Source: Pandoraea iniqua | GTDB lineage: Bacteria; Pseudomonadota; Gammaproteobacteria; Burkholderiales; Burkholderiaceae | Reading direction: 5' to 3' | DNA: 64,000 bases | Assembly (NCBI RefSeq): GCF_902459685.1 | Contig: NZ_CABPSF010000001.1 | Span: 806,001-870,000, forward strand | The notes under the pieces: generated by a model | Told to the model about the DNA's origin: nothing | Seen by the model: the letters and a program-made list of their open reading frames with translations, nothing else | The model's database searches: none | Position numbers and translations under genes: made by a program | In this document: piece after piece, positions 1 through 9,511 of the stretch | Numbering within the stretch: the first letter of the stretch is position 1 | How the letters are laid out: the number at the start of each line of letters is the position of its first letter

Positions 1-447
1 ACGGGCGATGGCGATGCGTTGTTGTTGCCCGCCGGAGAGTTGTCCGGGGAATTTTTTACCCGCGTCGGGCAAGCCGACCATCTCGAGCAACTCGGCGACG
101 CGCTTGTCGCGCTCGGCGCGCGGCACACGGCGGTTGGTCAGGCCGTAGGCGACGTTTTGCGCCACGCTCAGATTCGGAAACAGCGCGTACGACTGGAACA
201 CGATGCCGTAGTCGCGCTGCATGGGCGGCAAGGTGGAAATGTCGCGGCCGTTCTGCGAGACCTTGCCGTGGGTCTGCGCTTCGAGCCCGGCGATGATGCG
301 CAGCAAGGTTGTCTTGCCACACCCTGACGGGCCGAGAAAACAGAGCATCTCGCCGCGCCGCACGGTGAGATTGATGTCACCCAGCACTACGGTGTTGTCG
401 AACCGTTTGTGGATGCCGGCGAGGCTCAGATACGTGTCGTCGCTCAT
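1..447 (-). CDS. phnT: Phosphonate (2-aminoethylphosphonate-type) ABC transporter ATP-binding protein, C-terminus cut by window edge
   Basis: The first 149 residues of an ABC ATPase are present; the rest lies left of the window. Walker A (GPSGCGKT) is at residues 39-46, the Q-loop glutamine at about 85 and the signature LSGGQQQR at 137-144, so the Walker B and H-loop are the missing part. The ATG at 445-447 follows a strong GGAGG site. The protein would energise import at the cytoplasmic face of the inner membrane. It lies downstream of the binding-protein gene on the same strand and opposite phosphonoacetate-degrading genes, which is why I assign 2-aminoethylphosphonate or a related phosphonate as substrate. 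By sequence alone it could equally be a spermidine/putrescine/iron-type (PotA-like) ATPase; the substrate call rests on context. Confidence 0.85.
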   Translation of the reverse strand, partial: MSDDTYLSLAGIHKRFDNTVVLGDINLTVRRGEMLCFLGPSGCGKTTLLRIIAGLEAQTHGKVSQNGRDISTLPPMQRDYGIVFQSYALFPNLSVAQNVAYGLTNRRVPRAERDKRVAELLEMVGLPDAGKKFPGQLSGGQQQRIAIAR

Positions 448-529
448 TCGGGGGACCTCCTGCGATGTCCGTTACGTCCATTACTGCTTGTGTTGCAAGG
501 CGGCGGGCGGAGCGCTTGGCGGGTGGTGG

Positions 530-557
530 TGCCGGGCGCCACACACGGCCCCGGCAC
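530..557. promoter_or_regulatory. Intergenic hairpin between binding-protein and ATPase genes
   Basis: Perfect 8-bp arms GTGCCGGG (530-537) and CCCGGCAC (550-557) enclose a 12-nt loop, in the 178-nt gap between the binding-protein stop and the ATPase start. No T-run follows on the minus strand, so a simple intrinsic terminator is unlikely. In binding-protein-dependent transport operons such hairpins often protect the upstream binding-protein message from 3' decay; that role here is inference. Confidence 0.45.
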
Positions 558-625
558 TACCCATCCACCGCGACTTCAACGCGACCCCACCGCACCTCAG
601 CACTGCGCGGTCGATGCCACGCTCG

Positions 626-1666
626 TCACTTCTTCTCCGACTTCGCGCCGTAACGCTTTTGCCACTCAGCGAGGACCGATTCGCGACTCTTGGCGATCTC
701 CGTGAAATCGTTCTTCACGAGCATGTCGGGGTAGTTGGCGGGAATCGTGTCGAACTTCTTCGCCACGCCCGGATACGCCACGATGGCCCAGTCCTTCGCG
801 TACATCTCGTTGGCTTCCTTGCTGGCCAGCCAGTCCATGTAGCGCTTTGCAGCGTCCATCTTCTTGGTGGTCTTCACGATGCCCGCGGCTTCGATGTCGT
901 AACCCAGCCCTTCCTTCGGAAACACCAGATCGATCGGGGCGCCGGCGGCCTTGGTGCGATGCGCGTTGAATTCGAACGAGATGCCGATCGGATACTCGCC
1001 TGCACCCGCGTCACGACAGGGCTTCGAGCCCGAGTGCGTGTACTTGACGATGTTCTTGTCGAGCGCGTCCATGTACTTCCAGCCGCCCTCTTTGCCGAAC
1101 ATCTGGAGCCACGCCGTCACATCGAGAAAACCGGTGCCCGAGGTGGCCGGGTTCGGCATCACGATCATGCCCTTGTAGATGGGCTTGGCCAGGTCTTCCC
1201 ACGACGTGGGCTTCGGCAGGTTGCGCTTAGCCGCTTCCACCGTGTTGAAGCACACCGTCGCGCCCCACACGTCGAGCCCGATCCACGACGGCGGCGTGGC
1301 CTTGTCGCTATAGGCCCGCGTGAGCTGGTCGAAGCCCTTGGGCGAATACGGCGTGAGCAGGCCTTCCTGCTTGATCAGTTCCAGACTCGATGCGGCGAGC
1401 CCCGCAATCACGTCCGCCTGCGGGTTGGCTTTCTCGGCGAGCACCTTGGCGGTGACCACACCGGTGGAATCGCGCACGTACTTGATGTCGATATCGGGGT
1501 TCGCTTTCTGGAAGGCTTCGGCGTACGGCCGCATGACTTCGACCTCCCACGCCGTGTAGACAGTCAACGTGGTCTTGGCGAGGGCGTGGCCGGCCTGTGC
1601 GGCACAGACGAGGCCGGCGGCTAGGGCGGCAGCAGCACGCAGGGCGCGGCGCATCGGTTGGTTCAT
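626..1666 (-). CDS. phnS: Phosphonate ABC transporter periplasmic substrate-binding protein (2-aminoethylphosphonate-type)
   Basis: A 346-residue extracellular solute-binding protein of the iron/thiosulfate/PhnS type. It has a Sec signal peptide: basic MNQPMRR, an Ala/Leu-rich core and a likely cut after GHALA, before KTTLTVYTAW. The mature part has the usual two-lobe signatures, such as DVIAGLAASSLELIKQEGLL and the late YMDWLASKEANEMYAKDWAIV. An upstream in-frame start would add eight residues, but AGGAG lies five bases before the ATG at 1666, which I use. It captures ligand in the periplasm for the importer whose ATPase follows. Facing phnA/phnY across a shared control region makes a phosphonate, probably 2-aminoethylphosphonate, the likely ligand. 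The permease genes are not in the window and presumably follow the ATPase to the left. Confidence 0.85.
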   Translation of the reverse strand: MNQPMRRALRAAAALAAGLVCAAQAGHALAKTTLTVYTAWEVEVMRPYAEAFQKANPDIDIKYVRDSTGVVTAKVLAEKANPQADVIAGLAASSLELIKQEGLLTPYSPKGFDQLTRAYSDKATPPSWIGLDVWGATVCFNTVEAAKRNLPKPTSWEDLAKPIYKGMIVMPNPATSGTGFLDVTAWLQMFGKEGGWKYMDALDKNIVKYTHSGSKPCRDAGAGEYPIGISFEFNAHRTKAAGAPIDLVFPKEGLGYDIEAAGIVKTTKKMDAAKRYMDWLASKEANEMYAKDWAIVAYPGVAKKFDTIPANYPDMLVKNDFTEIAKSRESVLAEWQKRYGAKSEKK

Positions 1667-2010
1667 GAATGGCTCCTGTGGGTCGGGCAAAAGCGCCTTC
1701 TATGAGGCGATGTGTTGCATATTATTGGCAAATTATGTCTTTTTCTTGAAACTCTTTGCATTTGTCATCTGCTCGTCAAATACCTCCAATAGTATGGAAA
1801 TCATTGATTCAGATAGAGTTTTGTCGCTGCCTTCACCAACTCACCCCGACCGTATTGCCAAATTTGCCTGCGATGTCGGATGTGTTTTGTTGACAATCTA
1901 CAAAGTGCTGTGCTTGAATGTCAAGCAACAAAAATAATCACGCAATGCCACAAATTGCCTCGCGTGATTGCTGAATGTTCGCATCAGAGTTCAGAGATAA
2001 GGAAGACGGT
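1667..2010. promoter_or_regulatory. AT-rich divergent control region for the phosphonate genes
   Basis: No gene is seen here and the base composition is clearly more AT-rich than the flanks. A TTGACA at 1890-1895 with TTGAAT at 1914-1919 (18-bp spacing) is a plausible promoter towards the GntR gene. A perfect palindrome TGCTTGA-ATG-TCAAGCA (1911-1927) overlaps the -10. A second inverted repeat follows: AATCACGC (1936-1943) with GCGTGATT (1962-1969), and nested GCAAT/ATTGC arms inside it. These are good candidates for GntR operators, one at the promoter and one in the leader. The minus-strand promoter of the binding-protein gene was not identified with confidence. Confidence 0.5.
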
Positions 2011-2730
2011 ATGACCCCTAAGCCCACGTCGGCCACGGCCATCGAGCTGCTGCAAAGCCAGTCGCTCACCACCCTCGTGCAGCACGAGATCGAGCGCCAG
2101 ATCATGGCCGGCACGCTCACGCCCGGGACCAAGCTCAACGAGATTGAGGTGGCGGGGCGTCTTGGCGTGTCGCGTGGCCCGGTGCGCGAGGCGTTTCGCG
2201 CGCTTGAAGAAGCCGGGCTGCTGCGCACCGAAAAGAATCGCGGCGTGTTCGTGCGGGTGATCTCGCTCGAAGAGGCCGAAGAGATTTACACGCTGCGTGG
2301 CGTGCTCGACGAGTACGTGGGCCGCACGCTGGCCGAGGTCATCACGTCGGAGCAACTCACGCGGCTGCGCGAGTCGGTCGAGGCGATGCATCAGGCGGTG
2401 GAAGCGGGCGACAGCGAGGCGTACTACCAGTTGAACCTTGCGTTCCACGACACGCTCGTCGAGATGGTCGGCAACCGTAAGTTGCTCGAGACCTACCGCC
2501 GGCTGGTGAAGGAGTTGAGTCTGTTCCGCCATGAAGCGCTGACGGCCGATACCTCGGCTCCGCCGAAGTCGGAACGAGAGCACCGCGACATCGTGAGCGC
2601 CATCGCCTCACGCGATCCGGCGCGTGCCGCGCAGGTCATTCGCGAACACTTGTCGCGCGGCCAGGCGCGCATTCGCGAAGCGCTGGCGCGTGCGCCCGGC
2701 GCGGCGCCGACGCAGGCGAAGGCCGGCTAA
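2011..2730 (+). CDS. GntR-family (FadR/FCD) transcriptional regulator of phosphonate genes
   Basis: A 239-residue regulator with an N-terminal winged helix (residues about 18-80, including GRLGVSRGPVREAFRALEE and the wing ending RGVFVRV) and a C-terminal all-helical FCD ligand-binding domain. Histidines typical of FCD metal sites appear in AFHDTLVE, EHRDIV and REHL. An earlier in-frame ATG at 1975 lacks a ribosome site, whereas AAGGAAGACGGT precedes the ATG at 2011, so the shorter start is chosen. It is the first gene of a rightward unit with phnA and phnY and is divergent from the transporter, so it probably controls both, perhaps sensing a phosphonate or an intermediate. Palindromes at 1911-1927 and 1936-1969 are its likely binding sites. 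Effector identity is unknown. Confidence 0.85.
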   Translation: MTPKPTSATAIELLQSQSLTTLVQHEIERQIMAGTLTPGTKLNEIEVAGRLGVSRGPVREAFRALEEAGLLRTEKNRGVFVRVISLEEAEEIYTLRGVLDEYVGRTLAEVITSEQLTRLRESVEAMHQAVEAGDSEAYYQLNLAFHDTLVEMVGNRKLLETYRRLVKELSLFRHEALTADTSAPPKSEREHRDIVSAIASRDPARAAQVIREHLSRGQARIREALARAPGAAPTQAKAG

Positions 2731-4053
<1,323 letters not shown>

Positions 4054-4110
4054 CCCGAAGCTGAACTACGCCGGCACCCCGACCAGTTTGAATAAGCTGT
4101 GGAGAACCCC

Positions 4111-5565
4111 ATGAACGCGCCGCACAAGCTGCATCCCGAGTTTCGCGCCGAAGCCCTGCGCATCGGCGGAGAGAAAGTGACCCGCGAACGGATCATCGAA
4201 GTCTTCAACCCGTACACGGGCGATCTGGTCGGCACGGTGCCCAAGGCATCGCTCGACGACGTGCGCCGCGCCTTCTCGATTGCCAAGCAGTACCGCTCGA
4301 AGCTCACCCGCTTCGAGCGCGCCAACATTCTCGACAAGGCCGCCGCGCTGCTGCGTGAGCGCACGGCCGAAGCCGCCGCCATCATCACGATGGAGTCGGG
4401 GCTCTGTAAGAAAGACGCGGTGTACGAAATCGGCCGCGTCGCCGACGTGCTCGGCTTTGCCGCAGGCGAAGCGCTGAAAGACGACGGTCAGGCCTTCTCG
4501 TGCGATCTCACGCCGCACGGCAAGAAGCGCCGCGTGGTGACGCAGCGCGAGCCGCTGCTGGGCGCGATTTCGGCCATCACGCCGTTTAATCATCCGATGA
4601 ATCAGGTGGCGCACAAGGTCGCGCCGTCGGTGGCCACCAACAACCGCATGGTGCTCAAGCCGTCGGAGAAGGTGCCGCTCTCGGCCTTCTATCTCGCCGA
4701 TACGCTGTATGAAGCGGGCTTGCCGCCGGAAATGCTGCAAGTGATCACGGGCGATCCGATGGAGATTGCCGACGAGATGCTGACCAACGAGAACATCGAC
4801 ATGATCACCTTCACCGGTGGCGTGTCGATCGGCAAGTACATTGCGTCGAAGGCCGGTTATCGCCGCATCGTGCTGGAGCTGGGCGGCAACGACCCGCTGA
4901 TCGTGATGGAAGATGCCGACCTCGATCGCGCGTCCGATCTCGCCGTGCAAGGCTCGTACAAGAATTCGGGTCAGCGCTGTACCGCCGTCAAACGCATGCT
5001 CGTGCATCGCGACATCGCGGCGCAGTTCACCGAAATGGTCGTGGAGAAAACGCGCGCATGGAAATACGGTGACCCCAGCGACGGCAACAACGACATGGGT
5101 ACCGTCATCGACGAAGGCGCCGCACGACTGTTCGAAGCGCGCGTGAACGAAGCGGTGGCGCAGGGCGCCCGGTTGCTCGTGGGCAACAAACGCGAAGGCG
5201 CGCTGTACTCGCCGACGGTGATCGACCGCGTCGACCCGAAGATGACGGTGGTGCGCGAAGAAACCTTCGGGCCGGTGTCGCCCATCATCACGTTCGGCAG
5301 CATCGACGAGGCCATTGCGATTTCCAACGGCACGGCGTTCGGCCTGTCGTCGGGCGTCTGTACCAACCGCCTCGACTACGTCACGCGCTTCACCGACGAG
5401 TTGCAGGTCGGCACGGTCAACGTCTGGGAAGTGCCGGGCTACCGCATCGAGCTGACGCCGTTCGGCGGCATCAAGGATTCGGGTCTGGGCTATAAAGAAG
5501 GGGTGCAGGAAGCGATGAAGAGCTTCACCAACACCAAAACCTTCACGTTGCCGTGGGGGGCATGA
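4111..5565 (+). CDS. phnY: Phosphonoacetaldehyde dehydrogenase
   Basis: A 484-residue NAD(P)-dependent aldehyde dehydrogenase that oxidises phosphonoacetaldehyde to phosphonoacetate, the substrate of PhnA. Family landmarks: ITPFNHPMNQVAHK in the cofactor site, KPSEKVPLSAF, FTGGVSIGK, the general-base glutamate in LELGGNDPLIV and the catalytic cysteine in SGQRCTAVKR; the C-terminus carries PFGGIKDSGLGYKEG. A GTG twelve bases upstream is in frame, but GGAG at 4101-4104 is properly spaced for the ATG at 4111. The length equals that of characterised PhnY. With a transaminase (PhnW, not in view) the route would be 2-aminoethylphosphonate to phosphonoacetaldehyde to phosphonoacetate to acetate plus phosphate. 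It should not be confused with the unrelated dioxygenase PhnY*. Confidence 0.93.
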   Translation: MNAPHKLHPEFRAEALRIGGEKVTRERIIEVFNPYTGDLVGTVPKASLDDVRRAFSIAKQYRSKLTRFERANILDKAAALLRERTAEAAAIITMESGLCKKDAVYEIGRVADVLGFAAGEALKDDGQAFSCDLTPHGKKRRVVTQREPLLGAISAITPFNHPMNQVAHKVAPSVATNNRMVLKPSEKVPLSAFYLADTLYEAGLPPEMLQVITGDPMEIADEMLTNENIDMITFTGGVSIGKYIASKAGYRRIVLELGGNDPLIVMEDADLDRASDLAVQGSYKNSGQRCTAVKRMLVHRDIAAQFTEMVVEKTRAWKYGDPSDGNNDMGTVIDEGAARLFEARVNEAVAQGARLLVGNKREGALYSPTVIDRVDPKMTVVREETFGPVSPIITFGSIDEAIAISNGTAFGLSSGVCTNRLDYVTRFTDELQVGTVNVWEVPGYRIELTPFGGIKDSGLGYKEGVQEAMKSFTNTKTFTLPWGA

Positions 5566-5892
5566 GGCGGGGCGTGAAGTGACGTTCGGGGTGGTGCGGG
5601 GCGTGTCGGCGGGGTCAATCCTGCCGGTGGCGCTCCCGCTGTCACCCTTACGCAACAAGGCTTAGCAGAGTCGGCGCAAAAATTGTGACAAATTCATGAC
5701 ACGATTGTTGCGCCCGTCATTTTGGTGTACGGTGTACCGATTGGGGATACGCATGACGCGTGAACTTCATACGCATCCCGACGCCAGTTTTGATCTGACG
5801 CGGGATGCCTGTATGGCAAACCAGTGGTCGCGTCATGCCGGCGGCGCAGGGCGCTGCCCGTCCCGTCGACAACAAGATCACGGAACACTGGC
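5566..5892. promoter_or_regulatory. Intergenic region with a Pho-box-like direct repeat
   Basis: No gene is supported in this 327-bp gap. At 5685-5702 lie two 7-mers, GTGACAA and ATGACAC, separated by four bases and so 11 bp apart. This matches the spacing and much of the sequence of a PhoB box read on the opposite strand (two TGTCA cores). A further CCGTCAT occurs at 5714-5720. The reverse orientation relative to the downstream gene weakens the case. No clear terminator for phnY is seen. Confidence 0.3.
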
Positions 5893-7695
5893 ATGCTGAC
5901 ACTGCTCAACCTTCTCTCCGGCGTAGCGATGCTGATCTGGGGTACGCATATCGTGCGTACCGGGGTCCTGCGCGTCTACGGCGCCGATCTGCGGCGCATT
6001 CTGTCCCACAGCATTTCGAATCGCTTTCTGGCCTTCGCGGCCGGCGTGCTCGTGACCGGTCTGGTGCAGAGCAGCAACGCGACCGCGCTTATCGTCTCGT
6101 CATTCGGGGCGCAGGGGCTGATTGCATTGGCACCCGCGCTCTCGATCATGCTCGGGGCCGACGTCGGCACGGCCATCATGGCGCGGATCCTGACGTTCGA
6201 TCTGCACTGGCTCTCGCCGCTGCTTATCTTCTTCGGCGTCATCTTTTTCCTTTCACGCAAACAGACGCGCGCAGGGCAGCTCGGGCGCGTGTCGATCGGT
6301 CTTGGTCTCATCATTCTTGCGTTGCAACTGATCGTCGGCGCGACCACGCCCATGACGCAGGCCGCGGGTGTGAAGGTGCTGTTCGGCTCGCTCACTGGCG
6401 ACGTGATGCTCGACACCCTGATCGGCGCGCTGTTCGCGATGATCTCGTATTCGAGTCTGGCGGCCGTGCTGCTGACCGCCACGCTGGCGTCGTCGGGTGT
6501 GATCTCGTTGAAGGTCGCGCTGTGCCTCGTGATCGGTGCCAATCTGGGCAGCGGCATGCTGGCCATGCTGACCTCGGCAGGCCAGAACGCGGCCGGGCGC
6601 CGTGTGGTGTTCGGCAGTCTCATCTTCAAGCTGATCGGCTGCCTGATCGTGCTGCCGTTCGTCGACTACGCACCGCTGCTGGTGAGCTGGTTGTCGGACC
6701 AGCCGGCGCAGGCGGTCGTGAACTTCCACGTCATCTACAACTTGATTCGCTGCGTGGTCTTCCTCGCGTTCACCGAGCCGATGGCGCGCCTTTGCGTGCG
6801 GCTGCTGGCCGAGAAGCCCGAAGCGGATACCAGCGCGCGGCCCCGCCATCTGGACGAGAGTGCGCTGTCGATGCCGTCGGTGGCCTTGGCCAACGCCACG
6901 CGCGAGACGTTGCGCATGGGCGACATCGTCGAGCAGATGCTCAACGGGCTGCTCGAAGTCATCCGCAGCAACGATGTGGTGCGGGCGCGCGAGACGCGGC
7001 GGATGGACGACGACGTCGACCATCTCTACACGGCGGTGAAGATGTATCTCACGCGGGTGTCGCGCGAGAACCTGAGCGAGCCGGACAGCCGCCGCTGGAC
7101 CGACATCATCTCGCTCACGATCAATCTGGAACATGCCGGCGACATCATCGAGCGCATGGTGACCGAGGTCGAAGAGAAGAAGATTTCGCACAAGCTGTCG
7201 TTCTCCGAGGCAGGCTTGCAGGAGATTTGCGACATGCATGCGCGGCTCGTGACCAACCTGCAACTTGGCTTGTCGGTGTTCCTGAACGGCGACCTCAAGA
7301 GCGCACAGCGCCTGATGACCGAGAAGGAAAGCTTCCGCGATCTGGAGCGGGCGTATTCGTACACTCACTTGAATCGTCTGGCGGGTCAGTCGGTGCAGAG
7401 TATCGAGACGAGTTCGCTGCACCTGGACATCATCAGCGACATGAAGCGCTTGAATTCGCTGTTCTGCTCCACGGCGTACACCGTGCTCGATGACGCCGGA
7501 GCGCTGCGCAAGAGCCGCATGCGCGACAAGCCGAAGGAAGTGAAGGAAACCAAGACGCCGAAGGAAACGAAGGTGTCGAAGCTGGCGGCGTTTGCCGATG
7601 TCGCGACGGCGGCCGCCCCATCGGATTCACGCGACGACAACGAGAGTTCACACGATGGCCCTGAGCCTGCCGGACATCCGCACCCTGTTCGATAA
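5893..7695 (+). CDS. Na/Pi cotransporter family protein with C-terminal PhoU-like domain
   Basis: A 600-residue inner-membrane protein. Residues 1 to about 310 are hydrophobic with 8-9 predicted segments and the two-fold inverted repeat of the NptA/PNaS family; the first signature VQSSNATALIVSS is intact, while the second reads SYSSLAAVLLTATL. Residues from about 340 to 550 are helical and soluble and resemble PhoU repeats (MGDIVEQMLNGLLEVI, LEHAGDIIERMV). A charged Lys/Glu-rich tail follows. The start is placed at the ATG at 5893, where the hydrophobic first helix begins; the longer upstream extension is Arg-rich and implausible. In bacteria this family moves phosphate with sodium, often outwards when internal phosphate is high. 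Location beside phosphonate degradation suggests balancing phosphate released from the C-P bond. Its end overlaps the next gene by 41 nt. Confidence 0.85.
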   Translation: MLTLLNLLSGVAMLIWGTHIVRTGVLRVYGADLRRILSHSISNRFLAFAAGVLVTGLVQSSNATALIVSSFGAQGLIALAPALSIMLGADVGTAIMARILTFDLHWLSPLLIFFGVIFFLSRKQTRAGQLGRVSIGLGLIILALQLIVGATTPMTQAAGVKVLFGSLTGDVMLDTLIGALFAMISYSSLAAVLLTATLASSGVISLKVALCLVIGANLGSGMLAMLTSAGQNAAGRRVVFGSLIFKLIGCLIVLPFVDYAPLLVSWLSDQPAQAVVNFHVIYNLIRCVVFLAFTEPMARLCVRLLAEKPEADTSARPRHLDESALSMPSVALANATRETLRMGDIVEQMLNGLLEVIRSNDVVRARETRRMDDDVDHLYTAVKMYLTRVSRENLSEPDSRRWTDIISLTINLEHAGDIIERMVTEVEEKKISHKLSFSEAGLQEICDMHARLVTNLQLGLSVFLNGDLKSAQRLMTEKESFRDLERAYSYTHLNRLAGQSVQSIETSSLHLDIISDMKRLNSLFCSTAYTVLDDAGALRKSRMRDKPKEVKETKTPKETKVSKLAAFADVATAAAPSDSRDDNESSHDGPEPAGHPHPVR

Positions 7696-8203
7696 ATTCG
7701 GTTCGCTGGCTTACAGCGGCGAGCCTGTCACCCAGTTGGAGCACGCGCTGCAAAGCGGCGCGTTAGCGCAGAGCGAGGGCGCCGACGAGGCGCTCGTCGC
7801 CGCCAGCTTTCTCCACGATCTCGGCCATTTGCTCAATCTTCAGGGCGAGACGCCCACCGAGCGCGGCATCGACGATCTGCATCAGTACTACGCCCTGCCT
7901 TTCCTGCGGCCGCTGTTTAGCGATGCCGTGCTCGAGCCGATTCGGTTGCACGTCGACGCCAAGCGTTGCCTGTGCGCCGTCGATCCCGAGTACTTCAGCC
8001 AACTCTCTGTCGATTCGGTGCGCAGTCTTGCGTTGCAGGGCGGCGTGTTCAACGACGACGAGGCCAAGACGTTTCTCGCGCGCGACCATGCGGAAGCCGC
8101 CATGCGGCTGCGCCGCTGGGACGACCGTGCGAAAGTCGCCGGCATGGAGACGCCGTCGCTCGATCACTTCATGAAGGTGCTGGAGCGCGTCACGATTCAG
8201 TGA
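7655..8203 (+). CDS. PhnZ/TmpB-like HD-domain mixed-valent diiron oxygenase (C-P bond cleaving)
   Basis: A 182-residue HD-domain protein of the phosphonate-operon-associated group that includes PhnZ and TmpB, which oxidatively cleave alpha-hydroxy phosphonates to phosphate and an amino acid or betaine. Diagnostic residues are all present: Tyr20 and Glu23 in YSGE, His30 in QLEH, His54-Asp55 in FLHDLGH, His76, His99 and Lys103 in LHVDAKR, and Asp156 in LRRWDD; the early ones keep the spacing I recall for PhnZ Tyr24/Glu27/His34/His58/Asp59. The ATG at 7655, preceded by GAGAG, lies inside the end of the phosphate-transporter gene, implying translational coupling. No alpha-ketoglutarate hydroxylase partner (PhnY* or TmpA) is visible. 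Substrate cannot be decided from sequence alone. Confidence 0.8.
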   Translation: MALSLPDIRTLFDKFGSLAYSGEPVTQLEHALQSGALAQSEGADEALVAASFLHDLGHLLNLQGETPTERGIDDLHQYYALPFLRPLFSDAVLEPIRLHVDAKRCLCAVDPEYFSQLSVDSVRSLALQGGVFNDDEAKTFLARDHAEAAMRLRRWDDRAKVAGMETPSLDHFMKVLERVTIQ

Positions 8204-8289
8204 CGCTTGGGCGAGGGAGGCGATGCCGCGCCGGAGGGTCAGGCGCGGCATGCAGTGAAGCGAGCTTGAAGAGTGGACGACTGCTGCGA

Positions 8290-9285
8290 TCAGCGCGGCA
8301 GTTTCGCCCGCCAGCCGGCAGGCACACAACGCAGGGCCAACGCGCGCGACGGCTGCCAGAACACCGACAGCAACAACAGGGCGGCGCCCACGACGACGGC
8401 GACCACCGGCAAGCCATTCGCATCGGAAGCGGTCACCAGCACCTTCATGATCGCGCTGATCACGTACAGCAGCGACGAGAGCATGAGCGCGCGACGGTCG
8501 ATCACGAGCGACACCACCGTCAGCACCAGAAACACCGCAATGGCCGCGATCGGATGCTCCGGCATCAGCGTCCAGAAGATCGGGTGCGTGACCATGCACG
8601 CCGCGACCAGATGCAGCCAGAACGCGACATCCGAGCGAATCGTCACGCGTTGCGGGTCCTGCGCATCCCAGCGCAGCGCCCACGCGAAAATTGCGAGCCC
8701 CACGATCACGCTGGCCACCAAGATCCACTCAATGAAGTTCTCCCGGAGCACGAGGATGTGGAACCACGTGGTGGCGACGATGCCGGCGACACCGAACGCA
8801 ATCGCGACCGGCACCCGAAAGCGCCACCAGTAGAGCGCGGCACCGGCAGCGGTGAAAATGGCCGTGCCACCGAGCGTGAACCAGCTCATCGATTGCCGCA
8901 CGCCACTGATGTCATGCGTCACGAGCGACGCATTGCCGAAGCCGATCATCGCCACTGCGCTGATAAAACCGAAGCTGAAACACAGCGCGGGCAGCGCCAT
9001 GCGGCGGCGTCGCACGAAAATCTCGGACAGGCCCCACGTGATGGCGGCGGAAATCAGCATCTGCAACGTCGCCGGCAGCGAGGTCGTCAGCCACCCGGTG
9101 CCGAACGACAGCAACCACGCCGCGACCACCACGAACACGTCATTGAAGCTCGTTACCAGCCGAAGCGGTTCGTCGTCGACGCGTTGCTGCGGCAGCGCCG
9201 GGTCCATCGCGTCGCGCGAGGGCGGCACGGATGCTGACGGGGAAGGGGATGAAGCGGAGGACGTCGGAAGGTCGGGGGTCGTCAT
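8290..9285 (-). CDS. Polytopic membrane protein of unknown function
   Basis: A 331-residue protein with a short Pro/Ser-rich cytoplasmic N-terminus followed by about nine hydrophobic segments, among them VFVVVAAWLLSFGTGWLTTS, PALCFSFGFISAVAMIGFG, IEWILVASVIVGLAIFAWAL and VVAVVVGAALLLLSVFW. I recognise no catalytic motif or named family. Starts further upstream would add residues without a ribosome site; the ATG at 9283-9285 is preferred, although its own site is also weak. It is convergent with the HD oxygenase gene and separated by about 270 bp from the dehydratase/RidA operon on the same strand, so no functional partner can be proposed. Confidence 0.65.
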   Translation of the reverse strand: MTTPDLPTSSASSPSPSASVPPSRDAMDPALPQQRVDDEPLRLVTSFNDVFVVVAAWLLSFGTGWLTTSLPATLQMLISAAITWGLSEIFVRRRRMALPALCFSFGFISAVAMIGFGNASLVTHDISGVRQSMSWFTLGGTAIFTAAGAALYWWRFRVPVAIAFGVAGIVATTWFHILVLRENFIEWILVASVIVGLAIFAWALRWDAQDPQRVTIRSDVAFWLHLVAACMVTHPIFWTLMPEHPIAAIAVFLVLTVVSLVIDRRALMLSSLLYVISAIMKVLVTASDANGLPVVAVVVGAALLLLSVFWQPSRALALRCVPAGWRAKLPR

Positions 9286-9376
9286 GTGCGGCCAGATCGG
9301 TGAAAGTGACGAGCAGTGTAACTGCGCTACGCATTCGCCGGCCGACATTGGACGCAACACTCAGGTTTCACACAGC

Positions 9377-9398
9377 ATCATTCAGCGATCATTCAGCG
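9377..9398. repeat. 11-bp tandem duplication
   Basis: ATCATTCAGCG is present twice in direct succession, followed by a partial third copy ATCACTC. It lies in the space upstream of the membrane-protein gene and downstream of the RidA gene. Confidence 0.8.
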
Positions 9399-9511
9399 AT
9401 CACTCCGCCATATCGCAATGACCTATCGCGAATGTGCCGCCCGGGGCGAGGCACATTCGCGATGCAGGCGGGGCGATACTCACACCTTCGCCGCGCACGG
9501 ACACACGACGA

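Noticed and set aside
221-1624. Long open frame antisense to the binding-protein gene (467 codons)
   Set aside because: Arg/His/Val-rich composition from GC-rich antisense reading, no recognisable domain, and the opposite strand encodes a clear transport protein with signal peptide and ribosome site.
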